Assembly (NCBI RefSeq): GCF_028679125.1 | Contig: NZ_JAJRCG010000005.1 | Coordinates: 1-64,000, forward strand | Length of the DNA: 64,000 nt | Direction of reading: 5' to 3' | Source of the DNA: Methanoregula sp. | Lineage (GTDB): Archaea; Halobacteriota; Methanomicrobia; Methanomicrobiales; Methanospirillaceae | Shown here: in pieces, positions 1-8,784 of the stretch | How the letters are laid out: each line of letters opens with the position of its first letter | Numbering within the stretch: the first letter of the stretch is position 1 | Notes under the pieces: generated by a model | Told to the model about the DNA's origin: nothing | The model's database searches: none | What the model saw: only the letters and a program-made list of their open reading frames with translations | Program-made: the position numbers and the translations under genes

Positions 1-180
1 GGAAAATTTTCATAGGATTGGAAGATAATCTTCTCATGCCTACGGGCGGGACCGGGTTCAACACAGTTTAGTCGCTTGATGAACCCGTCCTTCACTTTTC
101 GGGACAACCTCCGGTCATCCACACTACGCAATTAATAATATGATAATATACAATTTCTGTCCCTATCATCGAACTGGCAG
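1..180 (-). promoter_or_regulatory. Promoter and structured leader element, copy 1 (its gene lies beyond the left edge)
   Basis: This stretch is nearly identical to 8398-8577 and shares its core with 58620-58800. Read on the minus strand it has an AT-rich TATA-like segment (about 131-150), then a conserved block. In that block GGGTTCA (complement of 80-86) pairs with TGAACCC (complement of 54-60) around a loop containing AAGCGACTAA. A second hairpin, AGAAGATTATCTTCT, lies at 20-34. In the other two copies a gene for a signal-peptide-bearing protein starts 45-50 nt past the element, so the gene served here should start just left of base 1 on the minus strand. Repetition and pairing are seen directly. 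A regulatory role is inferred. Confidence 0.6.
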
Positions 181-597
181 AGTATAGTGAAAAAGGAACT
201 GTTGCCTTTGTTTTGTTCATGAGGCAGATGAAAACAATAGTTCCTGATTAAAGATGCCAAAGTACCCGGCAAGCCCTCACCTCCTCCGCAGGTTCAGGCC
301 TGCGGCAGCCACCTACCCTCAAAAGAAACAGGTTCTGAACAGGCCGGTTTTTCTTCACGGAAAAATGCCCGTACCCAAATCGGGCGATGTGTAGCGTTTT
401 TCCATGAGACTTCCCGCAAAATACCCCAAAACAGGCCGGTCGGGTTACCCCCGGAAGTGGCGATCCGGGCCTGCTGCGGGCCCGGATGGGCTGGTGAGGG
501 GGTGTAGCCCTCTGTGAGGGCCGGGGATCCGGATGCCCTCTGCGTACAAAAAGCGATTATATCATCTGGTGAATACAATGTAGGGTAAGGAGTTCCC
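181..597. other. Intergenic stretch, no gene supported
   Basis: This is GC-rich DNA with a few short palindromic runs, such as GGGCC...GGGCC near 466-485. No frame shows a recognisable protein or good initiation signals. The purine-rich sequence GGGTAAGGAG at its right end serves as the ribosome binding site of the antitoxin gene at 598. Confidence 0.5.
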
Positions 598-816
598 ATG
601 AGTGCTGTTGAACAGCATGTAGTTGATGAGAACGGCAACAAGGTCGCAGTCATCCTCCCGCTCACGGAATATCAGCACCTCAAGGAAGATCTTCACGATC
701 TTGCCATGGTTGCCGAGCGGCGGGATGAGGGTACGATAAGCCTTGCCGAACTAAAAAAAACGCGTGATGTGATTCACGGGCATGGTAACATACGCTCCAA
801 TTCAAAAGAGCGTTGA
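598..816 (+). CDS. Antitoxin of a type II toxin-antitoxin pair (Phd/RelB-like)
   Basis: A 72-residue acidic protein. The N-terminal part (about residues 8-35) reads like the DNA-binding strand-helix region of Phd/YefM-type antitoxins, with a VVDENGNKVAV strand and LTEYQHLKEDL helix. The rest is a charged helical tail of the kind that wraps the toxin. ATG at 598 follows a TAAGGAG ribosome binding site. The last 35 bases overlap the toxin gene, so the two are translationally coupled. By family knowledge the protein would neutralise the downstream RelE-type toxin and repress its own promoter. The exact antitoxin subfamily is uncertain. The pairing with a clear RelE toxin is the main support. Confidence 0.75.
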   Translation: MSAVEQHVVDENGNKVAVILPLTEYQHLKEDLHDLAMVAERRDEGTISLAELKKTRDVIHGHGNIRSNSKER

Positions 817-1045
817 AAAAGATCTCCGGAAAATTCCTGGCGATCTCATCCCCAATATTTCTGAACACATCGAGAAACTCGCTCGTGATCCTGTACCGCA
901 CGAATCCTACAAGATTGCCAGTGCAGAAAATCTTTACCGGATTCGTGTCGGGGATTATCGCGTGATCTACCGGGTGCTTCATGATTCACGCGAAGTGACT
1001 ATATTTTTCGTGCGACACCGGAGCATAGCATATCGTGGATTATAA
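782..1045 (+). CDS. RelE/ParE-family toxin
   Basis: An 87-residue basic protein of normal RelE length. The diagnostic C-terminal half is present: PHESYKIASAENLYRIRVGDYRVIY, then a VTIFFVRHRS strand, with Arg54, Arg56, Arg61 and the HR pair near residue 80 in the positions used for mRNA binding in RelE-type ribosome-dependent mRNases. The start lies inside the antitoxin gene (35-bp overlap), the usual arrangement of a relBE operon. Likely role: an mRNA interferase held in check by the upstream protein. ParE-like gyrase inhibition cannot be excluded from sequence alone. Confidence 0.82.
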   Translation: MVTYAPIQKSVEKDLRKIPGDLIPNISEHIEKLARDPVPHESYKIASAENLYRIRVGDYRVIYRVLHDSREVTIFFVRHRSIAYRGL

Positions 1046-1085
1046 AATTTCTGCTCTGTAGAAATCCTCTTTTACAGAAAAGATC

Positions 1086-1260
1086 GCCCCCTCTTGCGCC
1101 CCAAGTCCCCCGTGGGGGACGGGGCGCATTACGATGCCCCCAGAATACACTATCAACACATCAATATTGAAAAATTTATTCCTGTAATACAGAGGCATCG
1201 TAACGTGGGGGATGCCCACGCGGCGGGGGCAGAGCCGAAGGCGGAGCCCCCAAGAGCGTC
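1086..1260. repeat. Hairpin-ended interspersed repeat, copy A
   Basis: The two ends match the ends of 14180-14326. The left block runs CCCCCTCTTGCGCC..AGTCCCCCG and on to GGACGGGGCGCATTA. The right block begins GGGGGATGCC and ends GCCCCCAAGA-CGTC. The middles differ. Each end folds: GTCCCCC/GGGGGAC at the left and GGCAGAGCC/GGCGGAGCC-type pairing at the right. No ORF of its own is convincing. It could be a decayed non-autonomous element or a pair of structured DNA or RNA elements. Confidence 0.6.
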
Positions 1261-1690
1261 ATGGTATAAATCAAATGATTTCTACAGAACAAAAATTTCC
1301 ACCAATTTTACAATTAGAGTGTGGAAAGACCCGGTCATCGCATGAGAAAGATCATCTTTCACTTACACAAGCGCGTGAATGGATTGTTGAGGCCCGCCAG
1401 GATCTGGATGGTGAAGCGTTACGGCCCGGTCTCATTGCGGTAGAGGGGATATTTCCATGCCGTCCGTAAGAGCATGAAACCGGGCCGACCATAAAAAATT
1501 TAATGAAAACTCACAGAGTTTAACAGGCTTTGAATATTCAACTCTCCAGATAGAAACGATCTGAATCGATCATTCCTCTCAGGTGCCCGTAACCAGATGA
1601 CTGCCCATAGGTGGTATTCTGGTACCGGGCAGGTACCTGATGAGTGGAACAGGTAGCGTGTAAAAAAATATCTTGAATCTGGAGACTACA
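1261..1690. other. Intergenic stretch with an unassigned short ORF
   Basis: An open frame ending at 1469 (+) encodes a tail with LTQAREWIVEARQDL, which recalls the first helix of HEPN-domain proteins. The reading is short, begins inside repeat A and has no convincing start, so it is at most a relic. Nothing else is seen up to the methyltransferase start at 1691. Confidence 0.3.
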
Positions 1691-2534
1691 ATGCAGATAT
1701 CCCGTCTATCAGAGACAATAAAAAAACCGGTACTCTATAAAAAAGGCAATGCAGGTATGTGGGAGGATGACCATATCTCCCGGCACCTGCTTGAGCTGCA
1801 CCTGGACCCGGACTGCGATGCAGCAAGCAGGAAACGAAGTACGATTGAGACAACAGTCCAATGGATAGAGACCCATCTGGACAACGATAAAAAATCAATC
1901 CTTGATCTCGGGTGTGGACCCGGTCTGTATTGTGAACTGCTGGCAGAACACGGACACCGGGTAACCGGCGTAGATTTTTCAAAACGCTCCCTAGATTATG
2001 CCCGGCAGAATGCCACAAAAAAAAGACCTGACGATAGATTATCTTCAGAAGAATTATCTTGATCTCTCGTTTGAGAACCAGTTCGACCTGGCAATCATGA
2101 TCTTCTGCGATTTCGATGTGCTTGTTCCGGTTGATCGAACGCGGCTGCTGAAAAATATTTACCGGGCATTGAAACCGGGAGGATTGTTCATCTTTGATAC
2201 GCTCAACGTAAAAGCACCGGCTGCAATGAAAATTCCCGGAAAATCATGGGAGGTGGCTGATGGCGGATTCTGGAAAGACGGCCCCTATCTTGCCCTTTCA
2301 GAGACGTTCCATTATCCAGAGGCACACGTTATACTCCAGCAGCATAGTGTCTGCTCAGAACCCGATCAGCATTCGGTGTACCGTTTCTGGACACATTATT
2401 ACCCGCGTGAGATCCTGGACTCCCTCCTGAATGAAGAGGGATTTACAGTAGCATCCACCTGCGAAGATCTACTACCGGACGATGGGTCCGGAACGCATGA
2501 TATGGTCACCTTCTATGTGACACGTAAAATGTGA
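1691..2534 (+). pseudogene. Class I SAM-dependent methyltransferase, frame broken at an A8 run
   Basis: The start at ATG 1691 is preceded by GGAG seven bases upstream (an upstream TTG at 1673 is less likely). The first frame carries motif I, LDLGCGPGLYCELLAEHG, and the acidic motif II strand GVDF. It then runs out of sense after base 2024. The second frame carries the rest without a gap: FDLAIMIFCDFDVL, LKPGGLFIFDTL and a C-terminal beta region ending at 2534. The two halves join if one A of the A8 run at 2017-2024 is removed. Together they make a normal methyltransferase of about 280 residues. The break is a real mutation, a slippage site, or a sequence error. The substrate is unknown. Confidence 0.75.
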
Positions 2535-2577
2535 TCACCGGACCCGGTCACATTTTTTCTCTCATCGGGATTTTCAC

Positions 2578-3016
2578 GTGTTTATCAGGGTACCCATTCC
2601 CATTCCCGGCACTTGTCAAACGGCTGCAATCACCGGCACCGGGTCCCATGTCCATGTTGTCACGGACGAAGTGTCAGGTTCCGGGGAACTCGATGCCCTG
2701 CTCGATACCCTGGCAACACGTCTCGTACAATGTGCCGATGCGGAATATATCCCCCCGAAAACATTCTACGCCATCGGCGGCCACAAGATCTTCCGGGATA
2801 CTATCTACGGAGGCATGAGATTCGTCATCCAGGCAGATTACCGGTATTACATGGCACACGGGATGTTCGATTTCCCGCAAGGGGGATCTCAAGGTCCGGC
2901 TTCTCAATGCAGTCCTCGTCCCGTTGACAAGGATCCCCGGTTTCCGGAAAAAAGTGTTTGCCGATATGAAACACCCTATGATCGAGCATTTCGCACCCGT
3001 GCTTAAGAACGCTTAA
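2578..3016 (+). pseudogene. Broken gene, possibly the C-terminal part of a flavodoxin-like oxidoreductase
   Basis: From about base 2650 the frame encodes sensible protein (AIGGHKIFRDTIYGGMRF, then YRYYMAHGMFDFPQ). At the G5 run 2881-2885 the frame changes. The +1 frame continues with GDLKVRLLNAVLVPLTRIP and MKHPMIEHFAPVLKNA to a stop at 3014-3016. Removing one G restores one protein. The pattern of basic and aromatic residues recalls the C-terminal extension of archaeal flavodoxin/NAD(P)H-reductase proteins, but this is a weak recollection. The N-terminal portion before about 2650 looks non-native, so the gene is probably also 5'-truncated. It is the second homopolymer frame break in a row. 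Confidence 0.5.
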
Positions 3017-3177
3017 TCAAATAAAACATAATTTTTTTCCGGGAGTCTTCCCGCACATTTTTTCCGGATGAACCGGACTCCGGGTACCCGTAAGGAGTTG
3101 GTCCAGACAAGAACAGGAGAAGGGATCCTATTGCATGACAGGGATCTTCTGCCCGACAGAGATTCCGGACCGCATGC

Positions 3178-4983
3178 ATGCCGTCGAATATATATGAGAA
3201 GAAGAAACAATGGCGGATTGCCAGAACAATGATGATCCTTTGGAAGTACCTCAAGTCGCAGAAGTGGCTGATCGTTGTGGCTCTCGTTTTAGCGGGTATC
3301 AGCCAGCTGTTCAACCTTGTCGATCCGATTATCTTCGGGAAGATCATCGATGATTATGCCCTGAATCCAAATTACATCCCGGAAAATGCCCTGGTAGCAG
3401 GGGTACTTTTCTGGCTGGGAGTGGCTGTCGCGTTCGCGTTGCTCGCCCGGTTTGCAAAAACATTCCAGGATTATTTCGCACGACTGGCAGTGGAATTGTT
3501 CGGGATGCAGATATACAACGACGGACTTGAGCAGACGCTCCGCTTGTCCTATGACGAGTACGAGGACCAGCGGAGCGGCGAGACATTATCGATATTGCAG
3601 AAAGTACGGTCAGATACCCAGACGTTCATCAATGCATTCATCAATGTCCTCTTCTCCGCGTTTGTCGGTATTGGTTTTCTCATCGTGTATTCCATCACCA
3701 GGAACTGGCTGCTGGTACCTGTTTTTGTGATCGGAATCCTCGTCCTGGGATCGTTCACCTGGTTGTTCTCTAAAAAGATCAAGACTACGCAGAGAGAGAT
3801 CAACCGCGAGACGACCGAGATCTCCGGCGTGATCACCGAATCCCTCCGGAACATCGAGCTCGTGAAAAGCCTTGGACTCACCTTCCCTGAAATAAAGAGA
3901 TTGCGGGAACGGAATTTAACGATCTTCAACCTGGAGATGACGAAAGTAAAACGGATTCGCATGCTGACGTTTTTCCAGGGAATGACGCTTTCCATCCTCA
4001 AGCAGTCGATACTGTTCATCCTTCTCTGGTTAATCTTCAGGAAAGTCTTAACAACGGGGGAACTGGTCTCGATGCAGTTCATCACCGCAATAATCTTTGG
4101 ATCCTTACAGGATTTTGGCACCGTGATCGTGAGTTACCGCGAGGCCGAAGTTTCCGTGAATAATTTCGACCATCTGATGCAGAAGCCGATTGAAGAAAGA
4201 CCGGAGAACCCGATCGAGATCGATGAGCTGAACGATATCCGGTTTGAAGACGTTGTCTTTCGCCACAAGACTGCCCGGTATAATGCCATTGACGGGATCT
4301 CGTTCCACGTGAAGACCGGCGAGACGATCGCGTTTGTCGGTCCTTCGGGTGCGGGCAAGTCAACACTCATGAAACTCCTGGCGGGGTTATACCGTCCTCT
4401 CAGCGGGGAGATCTATTTCAATGGCCAGCCCTCGACACTTATCCGGTATAACCCGTTACGCAGGCAGATTGGCCTCGTTACGCAGGACTCCCAGTTGTTC
4501 TCGGGTACGATAAAGGAGAACCTCCTGTTCGTGAAGTCGGATGCGACCGACGAGCAGATGATGGATGCATTGCACAAGGCTTCGTGTGATGGGATACTGA
4601 GCCGCTCTGTTCTGGGCATTGAGACGCTCATCGGGGAGGACGGGATGATGATGTCCGGCGGAGAGAAGCAGCGTATCTCTATTGCCAGGGCCCTGCTGCG
4701 TCATCCCCGCCTGTTAATTTTTGATGAAGCAACATCTGCACTTGATTCCCTGACCGAAGAGGATATCACCAATACTATCAGGGATATCTCCACAAGCAAG
4801 GACAAGATCTCTATTTTGATTGCTCATCGTCTGTCTACCATACTGCACGCAGATGTGATCTATGTCATGGAAGCCGGAAAGATTGTTGAGACCGGTTCTC
4901 ACCAGGGGCTTCTCGACCAGAAGGGGTTGTATTATGCAATGTGGCGCCAGCAGATCGGTGAACGCAGAGACAAGAACCTATGA
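3178..4983 (+). CDS. ABC exporter half-transporter (fused membrane and ATPase domains)
   Basis: A 601-residue protein. Residues about 20-330 form a six-helix exporter-type membrane domain. The ATPase domain follows, with Walker A GPSGAGKST at residue 388, a Q-loop in TQDSQLFSG, signature MSGGEKQR near 492, Walker B LLIFDEATSALD near 511 and the H-loop AHRLST near 549. This is the one-gene half-transporter layout of MsbA/LmrA-type exporters that work as dimers. The substrate cannot be told. ATG codons at 3229 and 3232 are alternative starts, since residues 1-17 are not membrane and not conserved-looking. No binding-protein gene accompanies it, as expected for an exporter. Confidence 0.93.
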   Translation: MPSNIYEKKKQWRIARTMMILWKYLKSQKWLIVVALVLAGISQLFNLVDPIIFGKIIDDYALNPNYIPENALVAGVLFWLGVAVAFALLARFAKTFQDYFARLAVELFGMQIYNDGLEQTLRLSYDEYEDQRSGETLSILQKVRSDTQTFINAFINVLFSAFVGIGFLIVYSITRNWLLVPVFVIGILVLGSFTWLFSKKIKTTQREINRETTEISGVITESLRNIELVKSLGLTFPEIKRLRERNLTIFNLEMTKVKRIRMLTFFQGMTLSILKQSILFILLWLIFRKVLTTGELVSMQFITAIIFGSLQDFGTVIVSYREAEVSVNNFDHLMQKPIEERPENPIEIDELNDIRFEDVVFRHKTARYNAIDGISFHVKTGETIAFVGPSGAGKSTLMKLLAGLYRPLSGEIYFNGQPSTLIRYNPLRRQIGLVTQDSQLFSGTIKENLLFVKSDATDEQMMDALHKASCDGILSRSVLGIETLIGEDGMMMSGGEKQRISIARALLRHPRLLIFDEATSALDSLTEEDITNTIRDISTSKDKISILIAHRLSTILHADVIYVMEAGKIVETGSHQGLLDQKGLYYAMWRQQIGERRDKNL

Positions 4984-4992
4984 CCGGATTTT

Positions 4993-5112
4993 TTATTTCA
5001 GGTTTTTTTCTTCTTCACTCACCGATGGGTTTTCCGGACTCACCATCGATACCATCGCCATCACTGCCAGCCATAGTGCCAGCAGGACGACGCCCATTTT
5101 GTGCAGGTCCAT
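4993..5112 (-). pseudogene. Truncated secreted-protein gene: only a signal peptide remains
   Basis: A 39-codon frame reads MDLHKMGVVLLALWLAVMAM, then VSMVSPENPS and a short charged tail, then TAA. It matches the signal peptide of the gene starting at 8355 (MQLRKLGIVLLALLLAAMVM), including the Val-Ser cleavage area and at nucleotide level. A purine-rich GGAAGAAAAAG precedes the ATG. The body of the paralogue is missing. It is best read as a deletion relic of the same secreted family, though a short exported peptide is possible. The 5113-5340 sequence upstream lacks the leader element found before the intact paralogues. Confidence 0.6.
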
Positions 5113-5340
5113 TCTTTTTCTTCCTTCAGCTTATGGGGTTTTGTTCAGAAAAATCCCGGTGCCTCGATAGAGTCACATCTTTTATTGAAAACGAGATCTC
5201 TAACGGAGTGTAGTCTGGATAGAGTTTTATCACAACCCCGTGTGTCGGACACATGTTCAACAGAGATTCTGACGCATTCTTCTGGTCGACAGCGATCCTG
5301 AAATGTTTCATAAATGCATGTATGCCTGGAAGGCTGCCAA

Positions 5341-5820
5341 TTATTCTACTACAACATTCAGGTTGAATACTGACTCAGAGCCGGTAACCCGTTCAGGGCG
5401 TCGAAGAATTGCCTTAATCGTCTGAATGCCCGGTTCCTTCGTGGAAATTTTCCATTCATGCACTGCTTTAATTCCCACAATCGTCGTCGGGAGATCGTTT
5501 TCATCAAACCATCTGACACCCTCATCAACTATTTCCAGCCCCGGACTGGCAGTCATCTGCCACTGGTATCCGGTCCTGCTGTTCTCCTTCAGCTGGATAG
5601 TAATCGTGCTTCCCGGTTTTGCGCATACCTTGGAGTTGCTGTGTGTCTCATTAATGGTCACAATTTTTTCTGATGACGCAGCGATCTGACATTGTACCGG
5701 CTCTGAAATATTGTTTGATTTCTGTTGATCAAATCCGATACAACCTGCCGATATAATGATCATAAGAAGAACCGTGGATATCATTATCACTCCAGTTTTT
5801 CGCGGAATGTGTTCTACCAT
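5341..5820 (-). CDS. Chagasin-type cysteine peptidase inhibitor (I42 family), lipoprotein
   Basis: A 159-residue protein when started at ATG 5820, which is preceded by AAGGGGGG at good spacing. An upstream ATG at 5838 would add six residues. A hydrophobic leader ends in a lipobox (IIISAGC, Cys about residue 27), so the protein should be lipid-anchored outside the cell. The inhibitor domain shows the family loops: NSRTGYQWQ (about 81-88), the central GIKAVHEWKI loop, and a C-terminal RRPE strand. Chagasins block papain-type (C1) peptidases by inserting these loops in the active site. It lies near two other inhibitor-like genes (6084-7106 and the serpin at 11009). Confidence 0.85.
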   Translation of the reverse strand: MVEHIPRKTGVIMISTVLLMIIISAGCIGFDQQKSNNISEPVQCQIAASSEKIVTINETHSNSKVCAKPGSTITIQLKENSRTGYQWQMTASPGLEIVDEGVRWFDENDLPTTIVGIKAVHEWKISTKEPGIQTIKAILRRPERVTGSESVFNLNVVVE

Positions 5821-5860
5821 TGATACCCCCCTTGTCATAAATATGGTACATAAAAAATGA

Positions 5861-6097
5861 TTAATTATTTGTCCACAATAATACAGGACTCATACCACTC
5901 CCTGCAACATTAAGATTTGTCAATTCCATACCCGTACTTACGTATCTATTCCAGCTTAATGTAACTGGGTTAAGGTTTACATCTTTAAATTTCATGTTGT
6001 AAAATGTAATCGTGCCTGAAACATCGTTGTCATCGTCAATATAGTATCCTTCTAAAGCACAAAACGCACCTAGCTTAATAATTTCATAATATCCCTC
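5861..6097 (-). pseudogene. Gene remnant, C-terminal part of an unrecognised protein
   Basis: The open frame reads as real protein (EGYYIDDDNDVSGTITFYNM, then a segment ending VLLWTNN before TAA at 5861). It has no initiator before an internal ATG and is cut by a stop at 6098-6100, just inside the end of the 6084-7106 gene. The composition (Asn, Thr, Val, Tyr; AT-rich) resembles the secreted proteins nearby. It is probably the 3' end of a deleted gene. If the internal ATG is used, the product would have 44 residues. No family is recognised. Confidence 0.45.
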
Positions 6098-7106
6098 TCA
6101 ACATTTCTCTAAAACCTCCAAGGAAAGCAGCGAATCCCCATGCGAGGACGGGGATTATCACGGGAAGCGGAGCTGATTTCGGTGTCGGCGATGTCGACAA
6201 ATGTGTCGGATTACCGATAACAATCTCTCGTGAGAGTGTCGTTCCATTACCCGATGTGCATTGTGAAAGCGAATCGAGAGGGACGGTGAAATTCCAATCC
6301 CCTTGGAATGGATCAAATTTTGTTGCCCTGACATTCAGTACCCCGGCACTGCAAGGTATCGGTGCGGTCTGCCAGGTTATTTCGTATACTCCATTCTCCA
6401 GAATTTTTCCGGATACATCCCTGAAGTTCATATTTGACCCGTTATCAACCCGGTATTCTGCAGTAATCTGGGAAAATCCGGGAAGCGAACCGGAATGAAT
6501 GGAAGTTGAAGGTAGAATTACCTGAGCCGTGACACGTCCTTCATTCTCATGCAATACGACCGATTCCAATCGTGTTGTAATTCCCTGGCTCGTGACATTT
6601 TGCTTGGGTGAGATGGTACCGGTCAATGCACCATCGGGAGACAGTATAACAACCTCAGCATATGCGTTCATTCCGGAAGCATTCATGGTCAGGTAATAAA
6701 CACCAGGTTGTACCTGCATTCCTAGGTCATCCTTTTGATCCCAGGAAACGATCCATCTTTGATTTGCATGCGGCCCAAGTGTCGGGGATTCACTCCCACC
6801 GGGTATCGTTCTTATGGTTCCCCGGTTCCAACCGGTTTTACGGGCGCTTATCACGATTTCAGGAGGGGTTCCTGTAAGGTTGATCGGGATGGCCCCAGTA
6901 TTTCGTATCTCTGCGGTTACGGGGATGATTTCCCCGTATGCGAACACCTCTTTTTTCATTATTGGTTCAAATGCCAGTGGTGTCGGTGCTGGAACGGGGG
7001 AAATTGGATCAGGAAGTGCACACGAAATCACCGGAAAAATACAAAAAATCATGCTGAATCCTAAAATCAGTAACCAGAGAATCCGTTTCTTTTTTTCTGG
7101 TTTCAT
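6084..7106 (-). CDS. Membrane-anchored extracellular protein with a BsuPI-like domain
   Basis: A 340-residue protein with an N-terminal signal or anchor helix (about 9-29) and a second hydrophobic helix near the C-terminus (about 312-332). The bulk is therefore outside, held by a C-terminal helix. Residues about 50-160 show the pattern of the BsuPI (intracellular proteinase inhibitor) beta-sandwich: FAYGEIIPVTAEIRNTG, then LGPHANQRWIVSWDQKD and VQPGVYYLTMNASG. The second half (about 175-300) is another beta-rich domain with several NxS/T sites. The BsuPI assignment rests on the pattern only. Such domains also occur as general adhesion-type folds. Proximity to a chagasin makes an inhibitor role worth testing. 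Confidence 0.6.
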   Translation of the reverse strand: MKPEKKKRILWLLILGFSMIFCIFPVISCALPDPISPVPAPTPLAFEPIMKKEVFAYGEIIPVTAEIRNTGAIPINLTGTPPEIVISARKTGWNRGTIRTIPGGSESPTLGPHANQRWIVSWDQKDDLGMQVQPGVYYLTMNASGMNAYAEVVILSPDGALTGTISPKQNVTSQGITTRLESVVLHENEGRVTAQVILPSTSIHSGSLPGFSQITAEYRVDNGSNMNFRDVSGKILENGVYEITWQTAPIPCSAGVLNVRATKFDPFQGDWNFTVPLDSLSQCTSGNGTTLSREIVIGNPTHLSTSPTPKSAPLPVIIPVLAWGFAAFLGGFREMLRGIL

Positions 7107-7122
7107 AATCCCTCATAAAAAA

Positions 7123-8355
7123 TTAAGATTGGGAATTTGCAGCCCGGTGATACGAATATATTGTGTCACCAATCTTATATGCATTCATCAGGACATAATT
7201 GGCATTTCCCGTGAAGTAATCGTGTGAAAAACGCTGACCTGTCCCAATCCAACTTGGGTTGCCTGAATCCTTTGTCTCGTATGCTTTCATAGTGTTCGTG
7301 ATTGAGTCAAACGAGTAATTAACCGTATCAGTAGTCAGTTCGGTAGATGGCACAATGCGGTTGATATATGTTGAGGGGTTATCACTGTCATTGTAGTTGA
7401 AAGTATACCATATTCCAGTACCTGTATTATAGAAGTTGATGCTGTACTGGCCATTGGTATTGACATAGAACTCATAATTCACCCGGTTTTTCGAGGTGAT
7501 ATCGATCCATTTCATCCCGGTTCCTCCAGTACCCCATTTTAAGACGCCCTCGTCATAGATGGGTGCAGATAACCAGATGTGCCCGTCATCACAATACCAC
7601 AACAGTAGTTCAACCGTATCATCAGCTCTGTTGAGATGAATTTCGGTCTCATGATAGATTGCAGTACTCTGTCCACTATTGGAAAACGTATCAGGTTTCA
7701 TATCCCCCCGTAATGCAACTGGGGTATAACTGGTGGATGATCGTTTCCACAGGTCCCATTCTGCATAGAGCGTGGATGCCTTTGGACTCATACCGGTTGA
7801 AACAGTTTTTTTATCTGAATTTCGAACAATCTCCAGATGCTGTTTCGAGATCCTCTCCATTTTTCTTTGCTCGGTTGCTTTTGTTAATTCAGTTATATCT
7901 GGATAGAATGAATAATAGGTGAGAGGATAATCCAGCGTTATTTCAGCAGAATTTTGTGTATTCTCTTGTTTTAACAGTTCTTTTGGGATCTGCAGCAAAG
8001 CAACGCGTTCAGTTTTTTCAATTGCCTGGTTCGTATTAACCTCAATTCCAGATCCATCATTCAACTTACTGGTCATAAGCTGAGTTCGGGGAATAGTGAT
8101 GGATACGGTATCATAAGTTGTTTTTTGCCTGATTAACCATTCTTCAGGAAACACAAATGATACAATTTCCGATTCGTTCACTGGTTCTTTCAGAATAATT
8201 TCCGATGGGTCAAATATGGGAGTAATCATTCCGGTTGTCGGATGATCGGCATCTGCTTTTATTGCAGCACCTTCCCCCGCACTCACCATCGGTACCATCA
8301 CCATCGCTGCCAGCAGCAGTGCCAGCAGGACGATGCCCAGTTTGCGTAGTTGCAT
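7123..8355 (-). CDS. Secreted protein of unknown function, paralogue of 58849-60216
   Basis: A 410-residue protein with a clear signal peptide (residues 1-27, MQLRKLGIVLLALLLAAMVM ending VSAGEG). ATG 8355 follows AAGGAG. The mature part is beta-rich and high in Thr, Ser, Asn and Tyr, with Trp-containing strands (YAEWDLWKRSS, VELLLWYCDDGHIWL) typical of extracellular beta-sandwich proteins. It shares the signal peptide and overall plan (short acidic N-region, a segment that names a first short domain, then a long beta-rich region) with 58849-60216. No enzyme motif is seen. Its upstream region carries the conserved promoter and leader element (8398-8577). Confidence 0.8.
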   Translation of the reverse strand: MQLRKLGIVLLALLLAAMVMVPMVSAGEGAAIKADADHPTTGMITPIFDPSEIILKEPVNESEIVSFVFPEEWLIRQKTTYDTVSITIPRTQLMTSKLNDGSGIEVNTNQAIEKTERVALLQIPKELLKQENTQNSAEITLDYPLTYYSFYPDITELTKATEQRKMERISKQHLEIVRNSDKKTVSTGMSPKASTLYAEWDLWKRSSTSYTPVALRGDMKPDTFSNSGQSTAIYHETEIHLNRADDTVELLLWYCDDGHIWLSAPIYDEGVLKWGTGGTGMKWIDITSKNRVNYEFYVNTNGQYSINFYNTGTGIWYTFNYNDSDNPSTYINRIVPSTELTTDTVNYSFDSITNTMKAYETKDSGNPSWIGTGQRFSHDYFTGNANYVLMNAYKIGDTIYSYHRAANSQS

Positions 8356-8397
8356 TTGTTTCCAACTCCTTTTGTATTCGCTACGCTCGGAGGCACA

Positions 8398-8577
8398 GGA
8401 AAATTTTCATATAATCAGAAGATAATCTTCTCATGCCTACGGGCAGGATCGGGTTCAACACAGGTTAGTCGCTTGGTGAATCCGTCCTTCACATTTCGGG
8501 ACAACCTCCGGTCATCCACACTACGCAATTTATAATGGGATAATATACAATTTCTGTCCCTATCATCGAACTGGCAC
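8398..8577 (-). promoter_or_regulatory. Promoter and structured leader element, copy 2
   Basis: On the minus strand the element has a TATA-like TTATAAATTG (about 8527-8537), then GGTTGTCCCGAAA, then the conserved core TTCACCAAGCGAC followed by GTTGAACCCGA (8451-8487), which fold against each other. A perfect second hairpin, AGAAGATTATCTTCT, lies at 8418-8432. The element ends about 45 nt before the ATG at 8355, placing the hairpins in a 5' leader of roughly 150 nt. The same order occurs at 1-180 and 58620-58800. Confidence 0.65.
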
Positions 8578-8784
8578 GATTTTTAATAAAAAATTTCAGT
8601 GTCTTCTCACAACACTCTGAAAAATTTTAAACGCCTGCCCTCATTACCCAAACAGGGTTTTGCTATTCATCGGATCAGGTTATTGGGAACGATCTTCAGG
8701 AGGTTAGATCACAATATCCCGTCAGCAACCAAAACGCTCATCTCTTTCCTGATGATACGATACAACGAATCAGGACTGGTAATC

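Noticed and set aside
51-90. tRNA-like GGGTTCAAC sequence
   Set aside because: It resembles a T-arm only over a few bases; it is the stem of the leader element and no cloverleaf can be drawn.
2578-2650. N-terminal part of the broken gene as genuine coding sequence
   Set aside because: The same DNA recurs, decayed, downstream of the second methyltransferase relic, and its translation lacks protein character.
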